34,517 nt of DNA from the NCBI GenBank assembly GCA_900318615.1, contig ONLK01000011.1, forward strand, positions 1 through 34,517, written 5' to 3'. Of this stretch, positions 1-9,207 are shown piece by piece; position 1 is the first letter of the stretch, and every line of letters begins with the position of its first letter. This DNA comes from an uncultured Eubacteriales bacterium. GTDB taxonomy: Bacteria; Bacillota; Clostridia; Lachnospirales; Lachnospiraceae. Below the pieces are notes generated by a model. The model did not search any database. It saw only the letters and a list, made by a program, of their open reading frames with translations, and was not told the origin of the DNA. The translations under genes and the position numbers were made by a program.

Positions 1-432
1 AGAAAATGACAGCCCTGTTACCTTTGTATTATATTTAAATTTTACGCCCAGCTTTTCAGCTTCATTCAGAAGCACCTGAAGAACACTTTGCGATTTCAAA
101 GAGCGCGGATAAATGTATCCTTCGTGATCGATGACCGGAAGACCGAGCTTTCTGAAAAACGAAATGGTATCCTCATAACTAAAAGACCGGAAAATATTTC
201 CGGTCAGTTCTTTCAGCAATTCTTTTGAAGAACGGCTGTGATAGTGTTCTTTCAGCTCTTCTGCGTCCGCACAGTGATGCGTAAGATTGCATTTTCCGCT
301 TCCCGTAAGCAGCAGTTTGCGTCCCGGCCGCTCTTCCGCCTCCAGAACGGTAACGGAGGCACCGGCGCGTGCGGCTGCGATTGCGGCTGTCAGTCCGGAG
401 GCACCGGCACCGGCAATGATGATTTTTTTCAT
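1..432 (-). CDS. HI0933/BaiN-family NAD(P)/FAD-dependent flavoprotein, C-terminus cut by window edge
   Basis: Only the first 144 residues are present; the gene runs off the left edge of the window. The protein opens with a dinucleotide-binding fold, GAGASGLTAA at residues 8-17, then an acidic residue (VLEAEERPG) at the end of the second strand. The segment GRKLLLTGSGKCN at about residues 40-52 is typical of the HI0933/BaiN (aminoacetone oxidase-like) flavoprotein family. Members bind FAD and are annotated as NAD(P)/FAD-dependent oxidoreductases; the physiological substrate is usually unknown. The ATG overlaps the TGA of the upstream gene by four bases (ATGA), which suggests translational coupling to the methionine gamma-lyase-like gene. 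Family assignment is firm; the reaction is not inferred. Confidence 0.85.
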   Translation of the reverse strand, partial: MKKIIIAGAGASGLTAAIAAARAGASVTVLEAEERPGRKLLLTGSGKCNLTHHCADAEELKEHYHSRSSKELLKELTGNIFRSFSYEDTISFFRKLGLPVIDHEGYIYPRSLKSQSVLQVLLNEAEKLGVKFKYNTKVTGLSFS

Positions 433-1757
433 TTTAATTCAACAAGACCCTTTTCAACCATCTTCTGAAGTGACATCAGGATACCGAATTTTGCCGACGG
501 CCAGGTCAGTCCGCCCTGAAAATAGACGGAGTACGGCTCGCGCAGCGGCCCGTCGGCGGAAAGTTCAATCGAGGATCCCTGAATGAAAGCTCCGGCAGCC
601 ATAATGACATCACAATCGTAGCCGGGCATCGGCCATGGCTCCGGCGTAACATAACTGTCCACCGGAGAAGCCGCCTGAATTCCCTCGCAGAAGGCTTTCA
701 GCCGTTCGGCCGAGCGAAGTTCTACCGCCTGAATGATATCATGACGTTTTTCATTTCCTGCCGGAACCACCCTGAAGCCAAGCTTTTCATACAGATTCGC
801 TGCAAAAATGGCGCCCTTCAGCGCAGCGGCTGTCACGGTCGGTGCGAGGAAGAATCCCTGATAAAAACTGCGTGAAACTCCCAGGGAAGCGCCGACTTCA
901 CGGCCAAGCCCCGGACTTGTCAGGCGGCAGGCGCAGTTTTCAATGCATTCTCCGGTCCCTGCAATATATCCGCCCGTCGGTGCCAGTCCTCCGCCCGGGT
1001 TCTTGATCAGGGATCCCACCGTCATATCTGCGCCGTAATCCGACGGCTCCATCGTCTCGACAAATTCGCCATAGCAATTATCAACCATGCAGATGATATC
1101 CGGACGGATGCTCCTGACAAAATGAATTGCATCTCCAATCTCTTTCACGCTGAAGGACGGGCGGCTCAAATACCCCTTTGAACGCTGGATCTCAACCAGC
1201 TTCGTCTCCGGACGGATGGCCCTGCGGATGGCTTCATAGTCAAAATGTCCCTCCGCATCCAGTTCCACCTGTCCGTAGGAGACGTTGTATTCCGCGAGAG
1301 AGCCGCGGGAGGGGCGGATACCGATGACTTCCTCAAGCGTATCGTAAGGCTTCCCGCTGATGGACAGCATATGATCCCCCGGGCGAAGATTGGCTGCCAG
1401 GGCCAGCGCCAGGGCGTGCGTTCCGCAGGTGATCTGAGGACGGACAAGGGCTGCCTGTGTGTGGAAGGTTTCCGCATAAACACGTTCCAGATCATCGCGG
1501 CCAATATCATTGTAGCCGTAGCCGGTCGAACCGCTGAAATGTTCCGCACTGATTTTGCATTTGCGCATGGCGTTCAGTACTTTCAGCTGATTGTATTCCG
1601 CTGTTCTGTCGATCGCGGCGAAGCGCCCGGAAAGTTCCGTCTCAATCCTGCCGCCCAGGTCAAGAACCGGTCCGGAAATGCCCATTGTCCGATACATTTC
1701 CGTACTGTCCGCCGGAACATTCGCCCGCTGCCTTACATTAGAGTTTTCTGGTTCCAT
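429..1757 (-). CDS. Methionine gamma-lyase family protein (YnbB / 'aluminum resistance protein'), PLP-dependent
   Basis: This is a fold-type I PLP enzyme of the family long labelled aluminum resistance protein, related to Cys/Met metabolism enzymes. Visible hallmarks are the substrate and cofactor segments SGSTGYGYND and QITCGTHALA, the Asp of MVDNCYGEF, and the probable Schiff-base lysine in GSLIKNPGGGLAPTGGY. An ATG at 1772 opens the same frame, but the ATG at 1757 has a GGAG nine bases upstream while 1772 has only a weak site, so I start at 1757 (442 residues). It follows miaA by 74 bases and overlaps the flavoprotein start. This order after mutS-mutL-miaA is common in Clostridia. Substrate specificity is not visible; the aluminium link is historical and weak. 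Confidence 0.9.
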   Translation of the reverse strand: MEPENSNVRQRANVPADSTEMYRTMGISGPVLDLGGRIETELSGRFAAIDRTAEYNQLKVLNAMRKCKISAEHFSGSTGYGYNDIGRDDLERVYAETFHTQAALVRPQITCGTHALALALAANLRPGDHMLSISGKPYDTLEEVIGIRPSRGSLAEYNVSYGQVELDAEGHFDYEAIRRAIRPETKLVEIQRSKGYLSRPSFSVKEIGDAIHFVRSIRPDIICMVDNCYGEFVETMEPSDYGADMTVGSLIKNPGGGLAPTGGYIAGTGECIENCACRLTSPGLGREVGASLGVSRSFYQGFFLAPTVTAAALKGAIFAANLYEKLGFRVVPAGNEKRHDIIQAVELRSAERLKAFCEGIQAASPVDSYVTPEPWPMPGYDCDVIMAAGAFIQGSSIELSADGPLREPYSVYFQGGLTWPSAKFGILMSLQKMVEKGLVELK

Positions 1758-1831
1758 TCTGTCTGTCTCCATTCTAACGAATTCTAATACGTAGATTTAT
1801 TATGTTCATCCGCAGGCTGTCCGCCCGCTCC

Positions 1832-2815
1832 TCAGGTTCCTGCTCCGGCGATTCCCTTCTGACGAAGTATTTCCATGATACAGTTCAGAATTTCTTCGTC
1901 CGTTTTCAGTTTTGTCCGGTCCAGCCAGATGACGTCTTTTTCTCTTCTGAACCACGTAAGCTGCCGTTTGGCAAAGTGACGGGAATCCCGTTTAACGGTA
2001 TAAACAGCCTCCTCCAGTGTACACCTGCTGTCAAGATAGTCGAGAATTTCCTTATAACCCAGTCCCTGCATGGAAACCATGTCCCGGCGGCAGCCTTTCC
2101 GTTTCAGCTCCCTGACCTCCCCGACCAGTCCGTTGGAGATCATCTTGTCGACGCGGCGGTCAATCCGCTCATAAAGGCATCTTCGATCGTCGGTCAGAAC
2201 AAAGCAGGCGCTGTTCCAGACAGATGTTTTTTCCCGTTCCCGGGCATTGTGTTCGCTTATCTTCTCCCCGGTCTGATTAAAGTATTCCAAAGCCCGGATC
2301 GTCCGTTTCAGATTATTCGGATGAATAGCGGCAGCAGATGCCGGATCCTTTTCCTCCAGAAGCTTATGCACCGCCTCATTCCCTTCCCGGTTTGCCAGTT
2401 CTTCCAGATTTCTGCGAAGGACCCCGTCCTCATGGTTTTCGGTAAAATCAATGTTGTAAAGGACCGACTGAATATAAAACCCGGTACCGCCCACCAGAAT
2501 GGGATAACGGCCGCGGCTTAGAATTTCCCGGATGGCTTTCATGGCCATCTTCTGAAAAAGAACCACATTGAACTCATCCTCCGGGTCCAGAACATCAATC
2601 AGATGATGCGGTACTCCCTGCCTTTCTTCCTCCGTCACTTTCGCTGACCCGATATCCATCCCCCGGTATACCTGCATGGAGTCGGCAGAGATAATCTCAC
2701 CGCCGATTCTTTTCGCCAGTGCAACGGAAAGCGCCGTCTTTCCGACGGCCGTCGGCCCGGTCAGAATAATCAGCGGCTGACCGGCTATGTCAAATTGATC
2801 CTCATTTGGATTCAT
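1832..2815 (-). CDS. miaA: tRNA dimethylallyltransferase MiaA
   Basis: MiaA transfers a dimethylallyl group from DMAPP to N6 of A37 in tRNAs reading UNN codons, making i6A. The P-loop GPTAVGKT lies at residues 20-27. DSMQVYRGMDIGSAK follows at about 45-60, with the Asp and substrate-binding residues of the family. VGGTGFYIQSVL and the C-terminal MVSMQGLGYKEI and KRDSRHFAKRQLTWFRR segments are also diagnostic. At 327 residues it is of usual size. The ATG is preceded by AGAGG nine bases away. It starts 18 bases after mutL and is therefore part of the miaB-mutS-mutL-miaA string. i6A is the substrate of MiaB, encoded upstream in the same direction, so both steps of ms2i6A37 synthesis are linked. 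Confidence 0.97.
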   Translation of the reverse strand: MNPNEDQFDIAGQPLIILTGPTAVGKTALSVALAKRIGGEIISADSMQVYRGMDIGSAKVTEEERQGVPHHLIDVLDPEDEFNVVLFQKMAMKAIREILSRGRYPILVGGTGFYIQSVLYNIDFTENHEDGVLRRNLEELANREGNEAVHKLLEEKDPASAAAIHPNNLKRTIRALEYFNQTGEKISEHNAREREKTSVWNSACFVLTDDRRCLYERIDRRVDKMISNGLVGEVRELKRKGCRRDMVSMQGLGYKEILDYLDSRCTLEEAVYTVKRDSRHFAKRQLTWFRREKDVIWLDRTKLKTDEEILNCIMEILRQKGIAGAGT

Positions 2816-2833
2816 GAAATCTTTCCTCTGTCC

Positions 2834-4918
2834 TTATACAATTCTCTTGAATTTCTTTTCCAGCTCATACCGGGTCATGCGGATGATGGTCGGACGGCCA
2901 TGCGGACAGTTATACGGGTTTTCAAGCTCGAGAAGTTCCCCGATCAGGGCATCCGCCTCGGCTGCGGACATGGCATGTCCGCCCTTGACAGCGCTCTTGC
3001 AGGCCATGGTGGCCAGTTTTGAATTGACGATATCCGAAGAAGGAACCCCTTTCCAGTCGGACAGGCTGTCCAGCATTTCCGTAAACAAATCCGCATCCCG
3101 GATACCGTAAAGATTATCCGGCACTCCTGTAATGGCATAATCGCGTCCGCCAAATTCACTGATCTGGAAACCTGCTTCATCAAAATACGGCTTGTATTTC
3201 TTCAGAAGATTCTCTTCCTGCAGGCTCAGTGTGATGATAACCGGCGGGCTTACCAGCTGCATCGTCTGCTGTTTGTTCTTAAGATTCCGGCACAGCCGCT
3301 CGTACATGACTTTTTCGTGAGCCGCATGCTGATCGATAATATACATGGAATCATTAAATTCCACAATCCAGTACGTATCAAAAATCTGTCCGATCAGCTT
3401 ATGCTTTTTGATGTTCTGTTTTGAAAGCAGACGGTCATCAAATAACTCCATCTGCACCGGTTTGACAACCGGTGCGGAAAGCCGGGAAGCTCCCGCCGGC
3501 TGTGCAACCGGAACCGTCCTGTCCGAAACCGCCTCTGCGGGGCCGCGCTGTTCTTCAGCCGTTTGTTTTTCACCCTGCGCAAAAACAGCAGCCGCACCGG
3601 TTTCCGGCATCGCGAACAGGCGGTCCAGCTTTGCCTCCTGCTGATTTTCAGACGTTTCCTTTCGGAGTGCCTTGAAATTCGTAAGCGTCGGGCCGTCCGG
3701 TCCGGCGGATGCAGATTTTTCGTACTCTTCCAGGCACTTTCTCTGTCCAACCCGGTCCGGATACTGACGGCTGTAGTCGCTGCCGGTGCCTGCCTGCAAT
3801 AGTTCCCTTCGCAATTTTTCAAACGGCTCCGGCGCTGCCGCGTTTTCCTTCAGCTTTGCCTTCTCCTGTTCCCTTTTCTGACTGCGTTCCTCCTTTTCAT
3901 TCAGAGGGGTGACCTGCGGAATCATCTCCCGGTGACTGAGCGCACTCTGTACCGTTTCCTGCAGCAGGGAATAGACACCGGCCGGATCGGCAAAACGGAT
4001 ATCCATCTTGGTCGGATGAACATTGATATCCACGAGGGATCCGTCCAGCGAAATTTTCAAAACAGTAAACGGATACCGGTGCTGCATCAGAAAGTGGCTG
4101 TAGCCTTCCTCGATTGCTCTTGCGATCACCGTACTTTTCACAAACCGGTTGTTTACGTAATAATTTTCAAAATTCCGGTTTCCCCGGGAGATGGAGGGTT
4201 TCCCGATAAAGCCGTCGATCTGAATGCCATCCCGCACCGAATGGACTTCCATCAGATTGGCAGCCGTATCCCGGCCGTAAATACTGTAGATAATATCCCT
4301 GAGATTGTTATTTCCGGAGGTATGCAGCCTTGTCTGTCCGCTGACGATAAACTTAAAGGATATTTCCGGATGGGACAGCGCCAGGTGGGACACCAGATCC
4401 GACACATATCCGGCTTCCGTCGCCGCAGATTTCAGAAATTTGCGCCGGGCAGGCGTGTTGTAAAAGATGTTCCGAACGAGGAAGGTGCTGCCCTCCGGTG
4501 CCCCGATCTCCTCAAATCCCTTCTCCTGTCCGCCCTCGATGCGGTAGCGGATGCCTGTAATGCTTCCGGCTGTTTTGGTTATCAGTTCGACCTGACACAC
4601 GGCACTGATCGAAGAAAGTGCCTCACCGCGAAACCCCAGCGATCCGATTCGGGCCAGATCTTCCACCGTGCGGATTTTGCTGGTCGCATGGCGGAGAAAC
4701 GCCGTCCGGACCATGTCCCTGTCAATGCCCTCCCCGTTGTCCGTGATCCGGATGAGTTCGATCCCGCCGTCCTTAATTTCAATGGTTACCGCATTGGATC
4801 CGGCATCAATAGCATTTTCCACCAGTTCCTTCACAATGGAACTGGGACGCTCGATCACCTCGCCGGCTGCAATTTTATCGATTGTATCCTGCGACAGTAC
4901 ATTAATTTTTGCACTCAT
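2834..4918 (-). CDS. mutL: DNA mismatch repair endonuclease MutL
   Basis: The N-terminal GHKL ATPase is complete: ELVENAIDAG (residues 31-40), DNGEGID, and GFRGEALSSI around residue 95. A transducer domain follows, then a variable linker of roughly residues 340-480. The C-terminal dimerisation domain carries the endonuclease motif DQHAAHEKVMYER near residue 530, plus ACKSAVKGG and CPHGRP near the end. These metal-binding motifs mean it nicks DNA, as in organisms without MutH. At 694 residues it is slightly longer than average because of the linker. The ATG has AGGTGATG just upstream and lies 29 bases after mutS. It acts with MutS at mismatches. Confidence 0.97.
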   Translation of the reverse strand: MSAKINVLSQDTIDKIAAGEVIERPSSIVKELVENAIDAGSNAVTIEIKDGGIELIRITDNGEGIDRDMVRTAFLRHATSKIRTVEDLARIGSLGFRGEALSSISAVCQVELITKTAGSITGIRYRIEGGQEKGFEEIGAPEGSTFLVRNIFYNTPARRKFLKSAATEAGYVSDLVSHLALSHPEISFKFIVSGQTRLHTSGNNNLRDIIYSIYGRDTAANLMEVHSVRDGIQIDGFIGKPSISRGNRNFENYYVNNRFVKSTVIARAIEEGYSHFLMQHRYPFTVLKISLDGSLVDINVHPTKMDIRFADPAGVYSLLQETVQSALSHREMIPQVTPLNEKEERSQKREQEKAKLKENAAAPEPFEKLRRELLQAGTGSDYSRQYPDRVGQRKCLEEYEKSASAGPDGPTLTNFKALRKETSENQQEAKLDRLFAMPETGAAAVFAQGEKQTAEEQRGPAEAVSDRTVPVAQPAGASRLSAPVVKPVQMELFDDRLLSKQNIKKHKLIGQIFDTYWIVEFNDSMYIIDQHAAHEKVMYERLCRNLKNKQQTMQLVSPPVIITLSLQEENLLKKYKPYFDEAGFQISEFGGRDYAITGVPDNLYGIRDADLFTEMLDSLSDWKGVPSSDIVNSKLATMACKSAVKGGHAMSAAEADALIGELLELENPYNCPHGRPTIIRMTRYELEKKFKRIV

Positions 4919-4947
4919 TCCACATCACCTGTATAACTATTGTCCTG

Positions 4948-7596
4948 TTATCCGCTCCAGCGGTTTTTCAGCTTTCCCTGAAGAGCGTACAGCGTATTAA
5001 GCGCATCAATGGGCCTCATGCTGTTCAGATCAAGCTCCCGGAGCTCTGAAAGCACATCCGCATCGGTCACGGTATCAAACAGCGACATCTGCTGCCGGTC
5101 GACTTCATCGTATTTTTTCGGGCGGTCTTTCCTGGGCGCCGGCTCCGCAATTTCGTGTACCTTTTCGGTAATGTCATTGTCGGTCAGCGAAGAGAGCAGT
5201 TCCTTTGCCCGTTCGATGACCGGCTGGGGAACCCCGGCCAGCCTGGCCACCTGAATGCCATAGCTTTTATCGGCTCCTCCGCGGATGATCTTACGCAGGA
5301 AGACGATATCATCCCCATTTTCCTTAACCGCCACGCAGTAGTTATGGACGGAATCAATCTTTCCTTCCAGCTCGGTCAGTTCATGGTAGTGCGTCGCAAA
5401 CAGTGTCTTCGCACCGATGGTCTTCGTGTTGGCGATATACTCCACCACCGCCCAGGCGATCGACAGACCGTCGAACGTACTTGTCCCGCGGCCGATCTCG
5501 TCAAGGATGATCAGGCTGTTTTTATCCGCATTCCGGAGAATATTGGCCACCTCGGTCATTTCCACCATGAAGGTACTCTGCCCGCTGGCCAGATCGTCCG
5601 AGGCTCCGACACGCGTGAAAATACGGTCAACGATTCCGATTTTAGCCTTCGATGCCGGGACAAAGCTCCCGATTTGTGCCATCAGCACAATCAGCGCCGT
5701 CTGGCGCATGTAGGTTGACTTTCCGGCCATGTTCGGACCCGTAATGATGGAAACCCTATTTTTTCCATTGTCAAGCATCGTATCGTTGGGGATGAACATA
5801 TCGTTGCCCATCATCTGCTCAACCACCGGATGGCGGCCGTCACGGATATCGATGATGCCCTTTGTGTTGATGGACGGGCGCACATAGCTGTTGTGCTCCG
5901 CCACATAGGCAAGAGATGCGAACACATCCAGCCCGGCCAGCGCCTGCGCTGTAGTCTGGACCCGGACAATGTTGGATGCGATTTCCTCCCGGACATCGCA
6001 GAACAGATCATACTCCAGCGTGTTCAGCCTATCCTGTGCTCCGAGGATCGTTTCCTCCAGCTTCTTAAGCTCCGGTGTGATGTAGCGCTCTGCATTCGTC
6101 AGTGTCTGTTTTCGCGTATAATAGTCCGGCACCTGCCCCTTGAAGGAATTCGGCACCTCCAGATAGTAGCCGAACACTTTATTGTAGCGGATCTTCATCT
6201 TCTGGATGCCGGTTTTCTCCCGCTCCTTCGCCTCCACATCCGAAAGCCAGTTTTTCCCTTCGGTGCTGGCTTTTCGCAGATGGTCTACTTCTTCATTAAA
6301 ACCATCTTTAATAAAACCGCCCTCCCGGATCATCATCGGTGGATCATCGACAATGGAACGGTCAATCAAATCGCAGATATCTTTCAGTTCATCGAGATCA
6401 TCCCGCAGCTGACACAGCAGCGGAGACTGCATAGAGACCAGGATCGATTTGATGGCGGGAACCATCCGGATGGACGACTTAAAGGCGATCAGATCGCGCG
6501 GATTGGCTGTTTTGTACGTGATGCGGCTGATCAGGCGCTCCAGATCATAAATAGGGTTCAGATATTCCCGAAGTTCCTCCCGGACAATGGCATTGCTGTT
6601 CAGCTCCTCCAGGGCGGAAAGCCGTTCCTCGATTTCGTCCCTGTTAATCAGAGGCTGTTCGATGAAAGAGCGCAGCATGCGGGCGCCCATGGCTGTCTTC
6701 GTTTTATCCAGTACCCACAGCAGTGAGCCCCTCTTCTGCTTCTCCCGCATGGTCTCGCAAAGCTCCAGATTCCGCCTCGTGCTGGTATCAAGCACCATAA
6801 AACGTCCCGTCTGGTACGGTTTAATCCCGGTCAGATTGGTAAGATCGCTCTTCTGGGTTTCCTTCAGATACTGCAGCGCAGCTCCGGCCGCGATGGTGCC
6901 GACCGGATAATCTGTCAGTCCCAGGCCGTCCAGGGACCCCACCCTGAAATGATCTTTCAGAGCTTCAACGCAGCGGGTATCATCGCTGTACCAGTCTTCC
7001 AGCGTAAAAATCGTGATTCCCAGCCTTCCGCGAAGATCTTCCAGATCAATACCGCTCAGCCCGAAAGCCTGGTTGCAGATAATTTCCGCCGGCTGATACT
7101 GGGATATCTCATCCATCAGACGCCGGCTGTCCTCCGCTTCCGTCACGAACCAGGCACCGGTTGTGATATCCGCCGTGGATACACCGAACCGGCCGTCCAG
7201 CGAAATGATACACATCAGATAATTGTTTTTGCCGGCGTCCAGTCCCTGGGAATCCATGTTCGTTCCGGGGGTGACGACACGGATCACCTCCCGCTTTACC
7301 AGCCCCTTCGCCAGCTTCGGATCTTCGGTCTGCTCGCAGATGGCAACCTTGTATCCTTTCTTGACCAGCCGGTTGATATACGGATCCACCGCATGAAACG
7401 GCACCCCGCACATCGGTGCCCGTTCCTCGAGACCGCAGTCCTTGCCAGTCAAAGTAAGTTCCAGCTCCTTCGACGCAATTTTTGCATCGTCAAAAAACAT
7501 CTCGTAAAAATCCCCGATACGATAAAAAAGCAGACAGTCTTTGTACTGCTCTTTCATCTCCAGGTATTTTACCATCATAGGAGTCATTTCTCCCAT
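4948..7596 (-). CDS. mutS: DNA mismatch recognition ATPase MutS
   Basis: MutS1 recognises mismatches and small loops and recruits MutL. The N-terminal mismatch-binding motif appears as GDFYEMFFDDA near residue 30. The ABC-type ATPase near residue 620 has GPNMAGKST, followed by the conserved ST-rich segment SGQSTFMVEM, the Walker B/D-loop IDEIGRGTSTFDG and the switch histidine in ATHYHEL. The length of 882 residues is normal. The ATG is preceded by AGGAGG with a six-base spacer, one of the best ribosome sites in the window. The gene lies 36 bases downstream of miaB, so co-transcription is likely. No frame disruption was seen. Confidence 0.98.
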   Translation of the reverse strand: MGEMTPMMVKYLEMKEQYKDCLLFYRIGDFYEMFFDDAKIASKELELTLTGKDCGLEERAPMCGVPFHAVDPYINRLVKKGYKVAICEQTEDPKLAKGLVKREVIRVVTPGTNMDSQGLDAGKNNYLMCIISLDGRFGVSTADITTGAWFVTEAEDSRRLMDEISQYQPAEIICNQAFGLSGIDLEDLRGRLGITIFTLEDWYSDDTRCVEALKDHFRVGSLDGLGLTDYPVGTIAAGAALQYLKETQKSDLTNLTGIKPYQTGRFMVLDTSTRRNLELCETMREKQKRGSLLWVLDKTKTAMGARMLRSFIEQPLINRDEIEERLSALEELNSNAIVREELREYLNPIYDLERLISRITYKTANPRDLIAFKSSIRMVPAIKSILVSMQSPLLCQLRDDLDELKDICDLIDRSIVDDPPMMIREGGFIKDGFNEEVDHLRKASTEGKNWLSDVEAKEREKTGIQKMKIRYNKVFGYYLEVPNSFKGQVPDYYTRKQTLTNAERYITPELKKLEETILGAQDRLNTLEYDLFCDVREEIASNIVRVQTTAQALAGLDVFASLAYVAEHNSYVRPSINTKGIIDIRDGRHPVVEQMMGNDMFIPNDTMLDNGKNRVSIITGPNMAGKSTYMRQTALIVLMAQIGSFVPASKAKIGIVDRIFTRVGASDDLASGQSTFMVEMTEVANILRNADKNSLIILDEIGRGTSTFDGLSIAWAVVEYIANTKTIGAKTLFATHYHELTELEGKIDSVHNYCVAVKENGDDIVFLRKIIRGGADKSYGIQVARLAGVPQPVIERAKELLSSLTDNDITEKVHEIAEPAPRKDRPKKYDEVDRQQMSLFDTVTDADVLSELRELDLNSMRPIDALNTLYALQGKLKNRWSG

Positions 7597-7632
7597 TTTC
7601 TGCCTCCTGCCTGCCCGTTTGCGGACGGCATA

Positions 7633-9081
7633 TTATACGCGCTCTCCGAGATAATAAAATCCTTTGCATTCCTTCAGCTTCACCTTCACAATTTTTCCGA
7701 TCAGGCTTTCGTCTCCCGGGAAGTGAACAACCAGATTCTGAGGGATGCGGCCGGTAACCAGATGCTTTTCCTGCTCGTTCTTATGTTCCACCAGCACCGG
7801 CATCACACGCCCCTCAAAGCGTGCCGACCGTTTGCTGCCTGTCTTCTGCACCAGCTCCAGCAGCCGGTCAAAGCGGTCTTTGATCACATCCTCCCGGATC
7901 TGATCCGGCATGGATGCGGCCGGCGTCCCGGTCCTTCTGGAGTAAATGAAGGTAAAGGCACTGTCAAACTGAGTCCTTCGTACAACGTCGAGCGTTTCCT
8001 GAAAATCTTCCTCCGTCTCCCCCGGGAAGCCGACAATAATATCCGTCGTGATGGAGATGTCAGGAACGGCTGCCCTGAGCTTTTCTACCAGCGTCAGGTA
8101 ACGATCCTTCGTGTAGTGACGGTTCATTTTATTTAGAAGCGATGTGGATCCGGACTGAAGCGGCAGATGCATGTGGGGGCAGATTTTTTTCGATGTGCTC
8201 ATGACTTCAATAAGTTCATCGGAAAGATCCTTCGGATGCGAGGTCATGAAGCGGATCCGTTCGATCCCGTCAATTTTTTCCACTTCGCGAAGCAGCTGGG
8301 CAAACGTAATAGTTTCATCCAGATTTTTGCCGTAGGAATTCACGTTTTGTCCCAGCAGCATAATTTCCACAACACCGTCGTCTGCGAGTTTCTCAATTTC
8401 CCGGATAATTTCGACCGGACGGCGGCTGATTTCGCGGCCGCGCACGTAGGGGACAATGCAGTAGGTACAGAAATTGTTGCACCCGTACATAATATTCACC
8501 CCTGACTTAAAAAAGTAGGTACGGTCGGCCGGCAGTTTCTCTACAATGGTATCGGTTGTCTCCTTCAGGTCGACCATCATCCGGCCGGGGTTTGCCAGCA
8601 CAGTGTTCAGAAGTTCCGCCAGCTTGTAAATATTGTGAGTTCCGAAAATCAGGTCGATGAAGCGATAGCTTCTCTCCAGCTTTTCTACGACCTGATGCTC
8701 CTGCATCATACAGCCGCACAGGCCGATGATCATATCCGGATTCTTTTCCTTCAGTCCCTTCAGATACCCGAGCCTTCCGTAAACCTTCAGATTGGCGTTC
8801 TCCCGGACCGTACAGGTGTTGTACAGCACCAGATCCGCTTCCTCCTCCGGTATGATCACAAAGCCGATCTCCTGAAGAATACCGCGCAGTTTCTCCGAAT
8901 CGCGCTCATTCATCTGACAGCCGAATGTTTTTACGCAGGCGGTCAGATCGCGCCCCTTCTGCCGGGATCGGACCGAGACGATTTTTCTTGCCGCAGCGAT
9001 ATAATAATTCTGGCGCGCGGGTTCATCCTCCGGTGCCGGGTATGTCAGATCGATACTGTCATAATTCATCTCATAGATCAT
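7633..9081 (-). CDS. miaB: tRNA-2-methylthio-N6-dimethylallyladenosine synthase MiaB
   Basis: This radical-SAM methylthiotransferase converts i6A37 to ms2i6A37 in tRNA. The UPF0004 domain holds three cluster cysteines at C55 (FGCQMN), C90 (YNTCTV) and C124 (GCM). The radical-SAM CxxxCxxC is C201-C205-C208 in GCNNFCTYC. A TRAM domain closes the protein (residues about 410-480). The length is 482 residues, about 30-40 more than short homologues because of an N-terminal extension before the UPF0004 domain. That extension is typical of clostridial MiaB. An ATG four codons further in is a possible alternative start. It heads the miaB-mutS-mutL-miaA string; no clear promoter was seen in the 126 bases before it. 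Confidence 0.97.
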   Translation of the reverse strand: MIYEMNYDSIDLTYPAPEDEPARQNYYIAAARKIVSVRSRQKGRDLTACVKTFGCQMNERDSEKLRGILQEIGFVIIPEEEADLVLYNTCTVRENANLKVYGRLGYLKGLKEKNPDMIIGLCGCMMQEHQVVEKLERSYRFIDLIFGTHNIYKLAELLNTVLANPGRMMVDLKETTDTIVEKLPADRTYFFKSGVNIMYGCNNFCTYCIVPYVRGREISRRPVEIIREIEKLADDGVVEIMLLGQNVNSYGKNLDETITFAQLLREVEKIDGIERIRFMTSHPKDLSDELIEVMSTSKKICPHMHLPLQSGSTSLLNKMNRHYTKDRYLTLVEKLRAAVPDISITTDIIVGFPGETEEDFQETLDVVRRTQFDSAFTFIYSRRTGTPAASMPDQIREDVIKDRFDRLLELVQKTGSKRSARFEGRVMPVLVEHKNEQEKHLVTGRIPQNLVVHFPGDESLIGKIVKVKLKECKGFYYLGERV

Positions 9082-9139
9082 GTTATTTCCCTGTCTTCCT
9101 GATTATTTTCTCAAAATTTTTCAATTTTGTATTCCCCTG

Positions 9140-9171
9140 AAAAGGGCAGGCTGTTTCAAACAGCTTGCCCT
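9140..9171 (-). terminator. Hairpin terminator after the flippase gene
   Basis: An AGGGCA/TGCCCT stem extends through one mismatch into GCTG/CAGC with a TTTGAAA loop. It is followed on the minus strand by a short run of four T. It sits 37 bases past the flippase stop and before miaB. The short T run makes it a weak or partial terminator, so read-through into miaB is possible. Confidence 0.5.
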
Positions 9172-9207
9172 CCTGAAGTACCTTCGTCAAAATTTTACAG
9201 TACCAAA

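Noticed and set aside
1758..1772. Longer start for the methionine gamma-lyase-like gene at 1772
   Set aside because: The ribosome site GGAG fits only the ATG at 1757; the five extra residues are not conserved in character.
3932..4936. Plus-strand open frame of 334 codons
   Set aside because: It is antisense to mutL with no ribosome site and no recognisable domain.
6949..8136. Long plus-strand open frame of about 395 codons
   Set aside because: It lies antisense to mutS and miaB, both of which have complete families of motifs. The translation resembles no family and has the composition expected from the opposite strand of a coding frame.
9082..9207. Possible small gene or small RNA between miaB and the flippase
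   Set aside because: The only structure is a terminator-like hairpin; short frames there lack ribosome sites.
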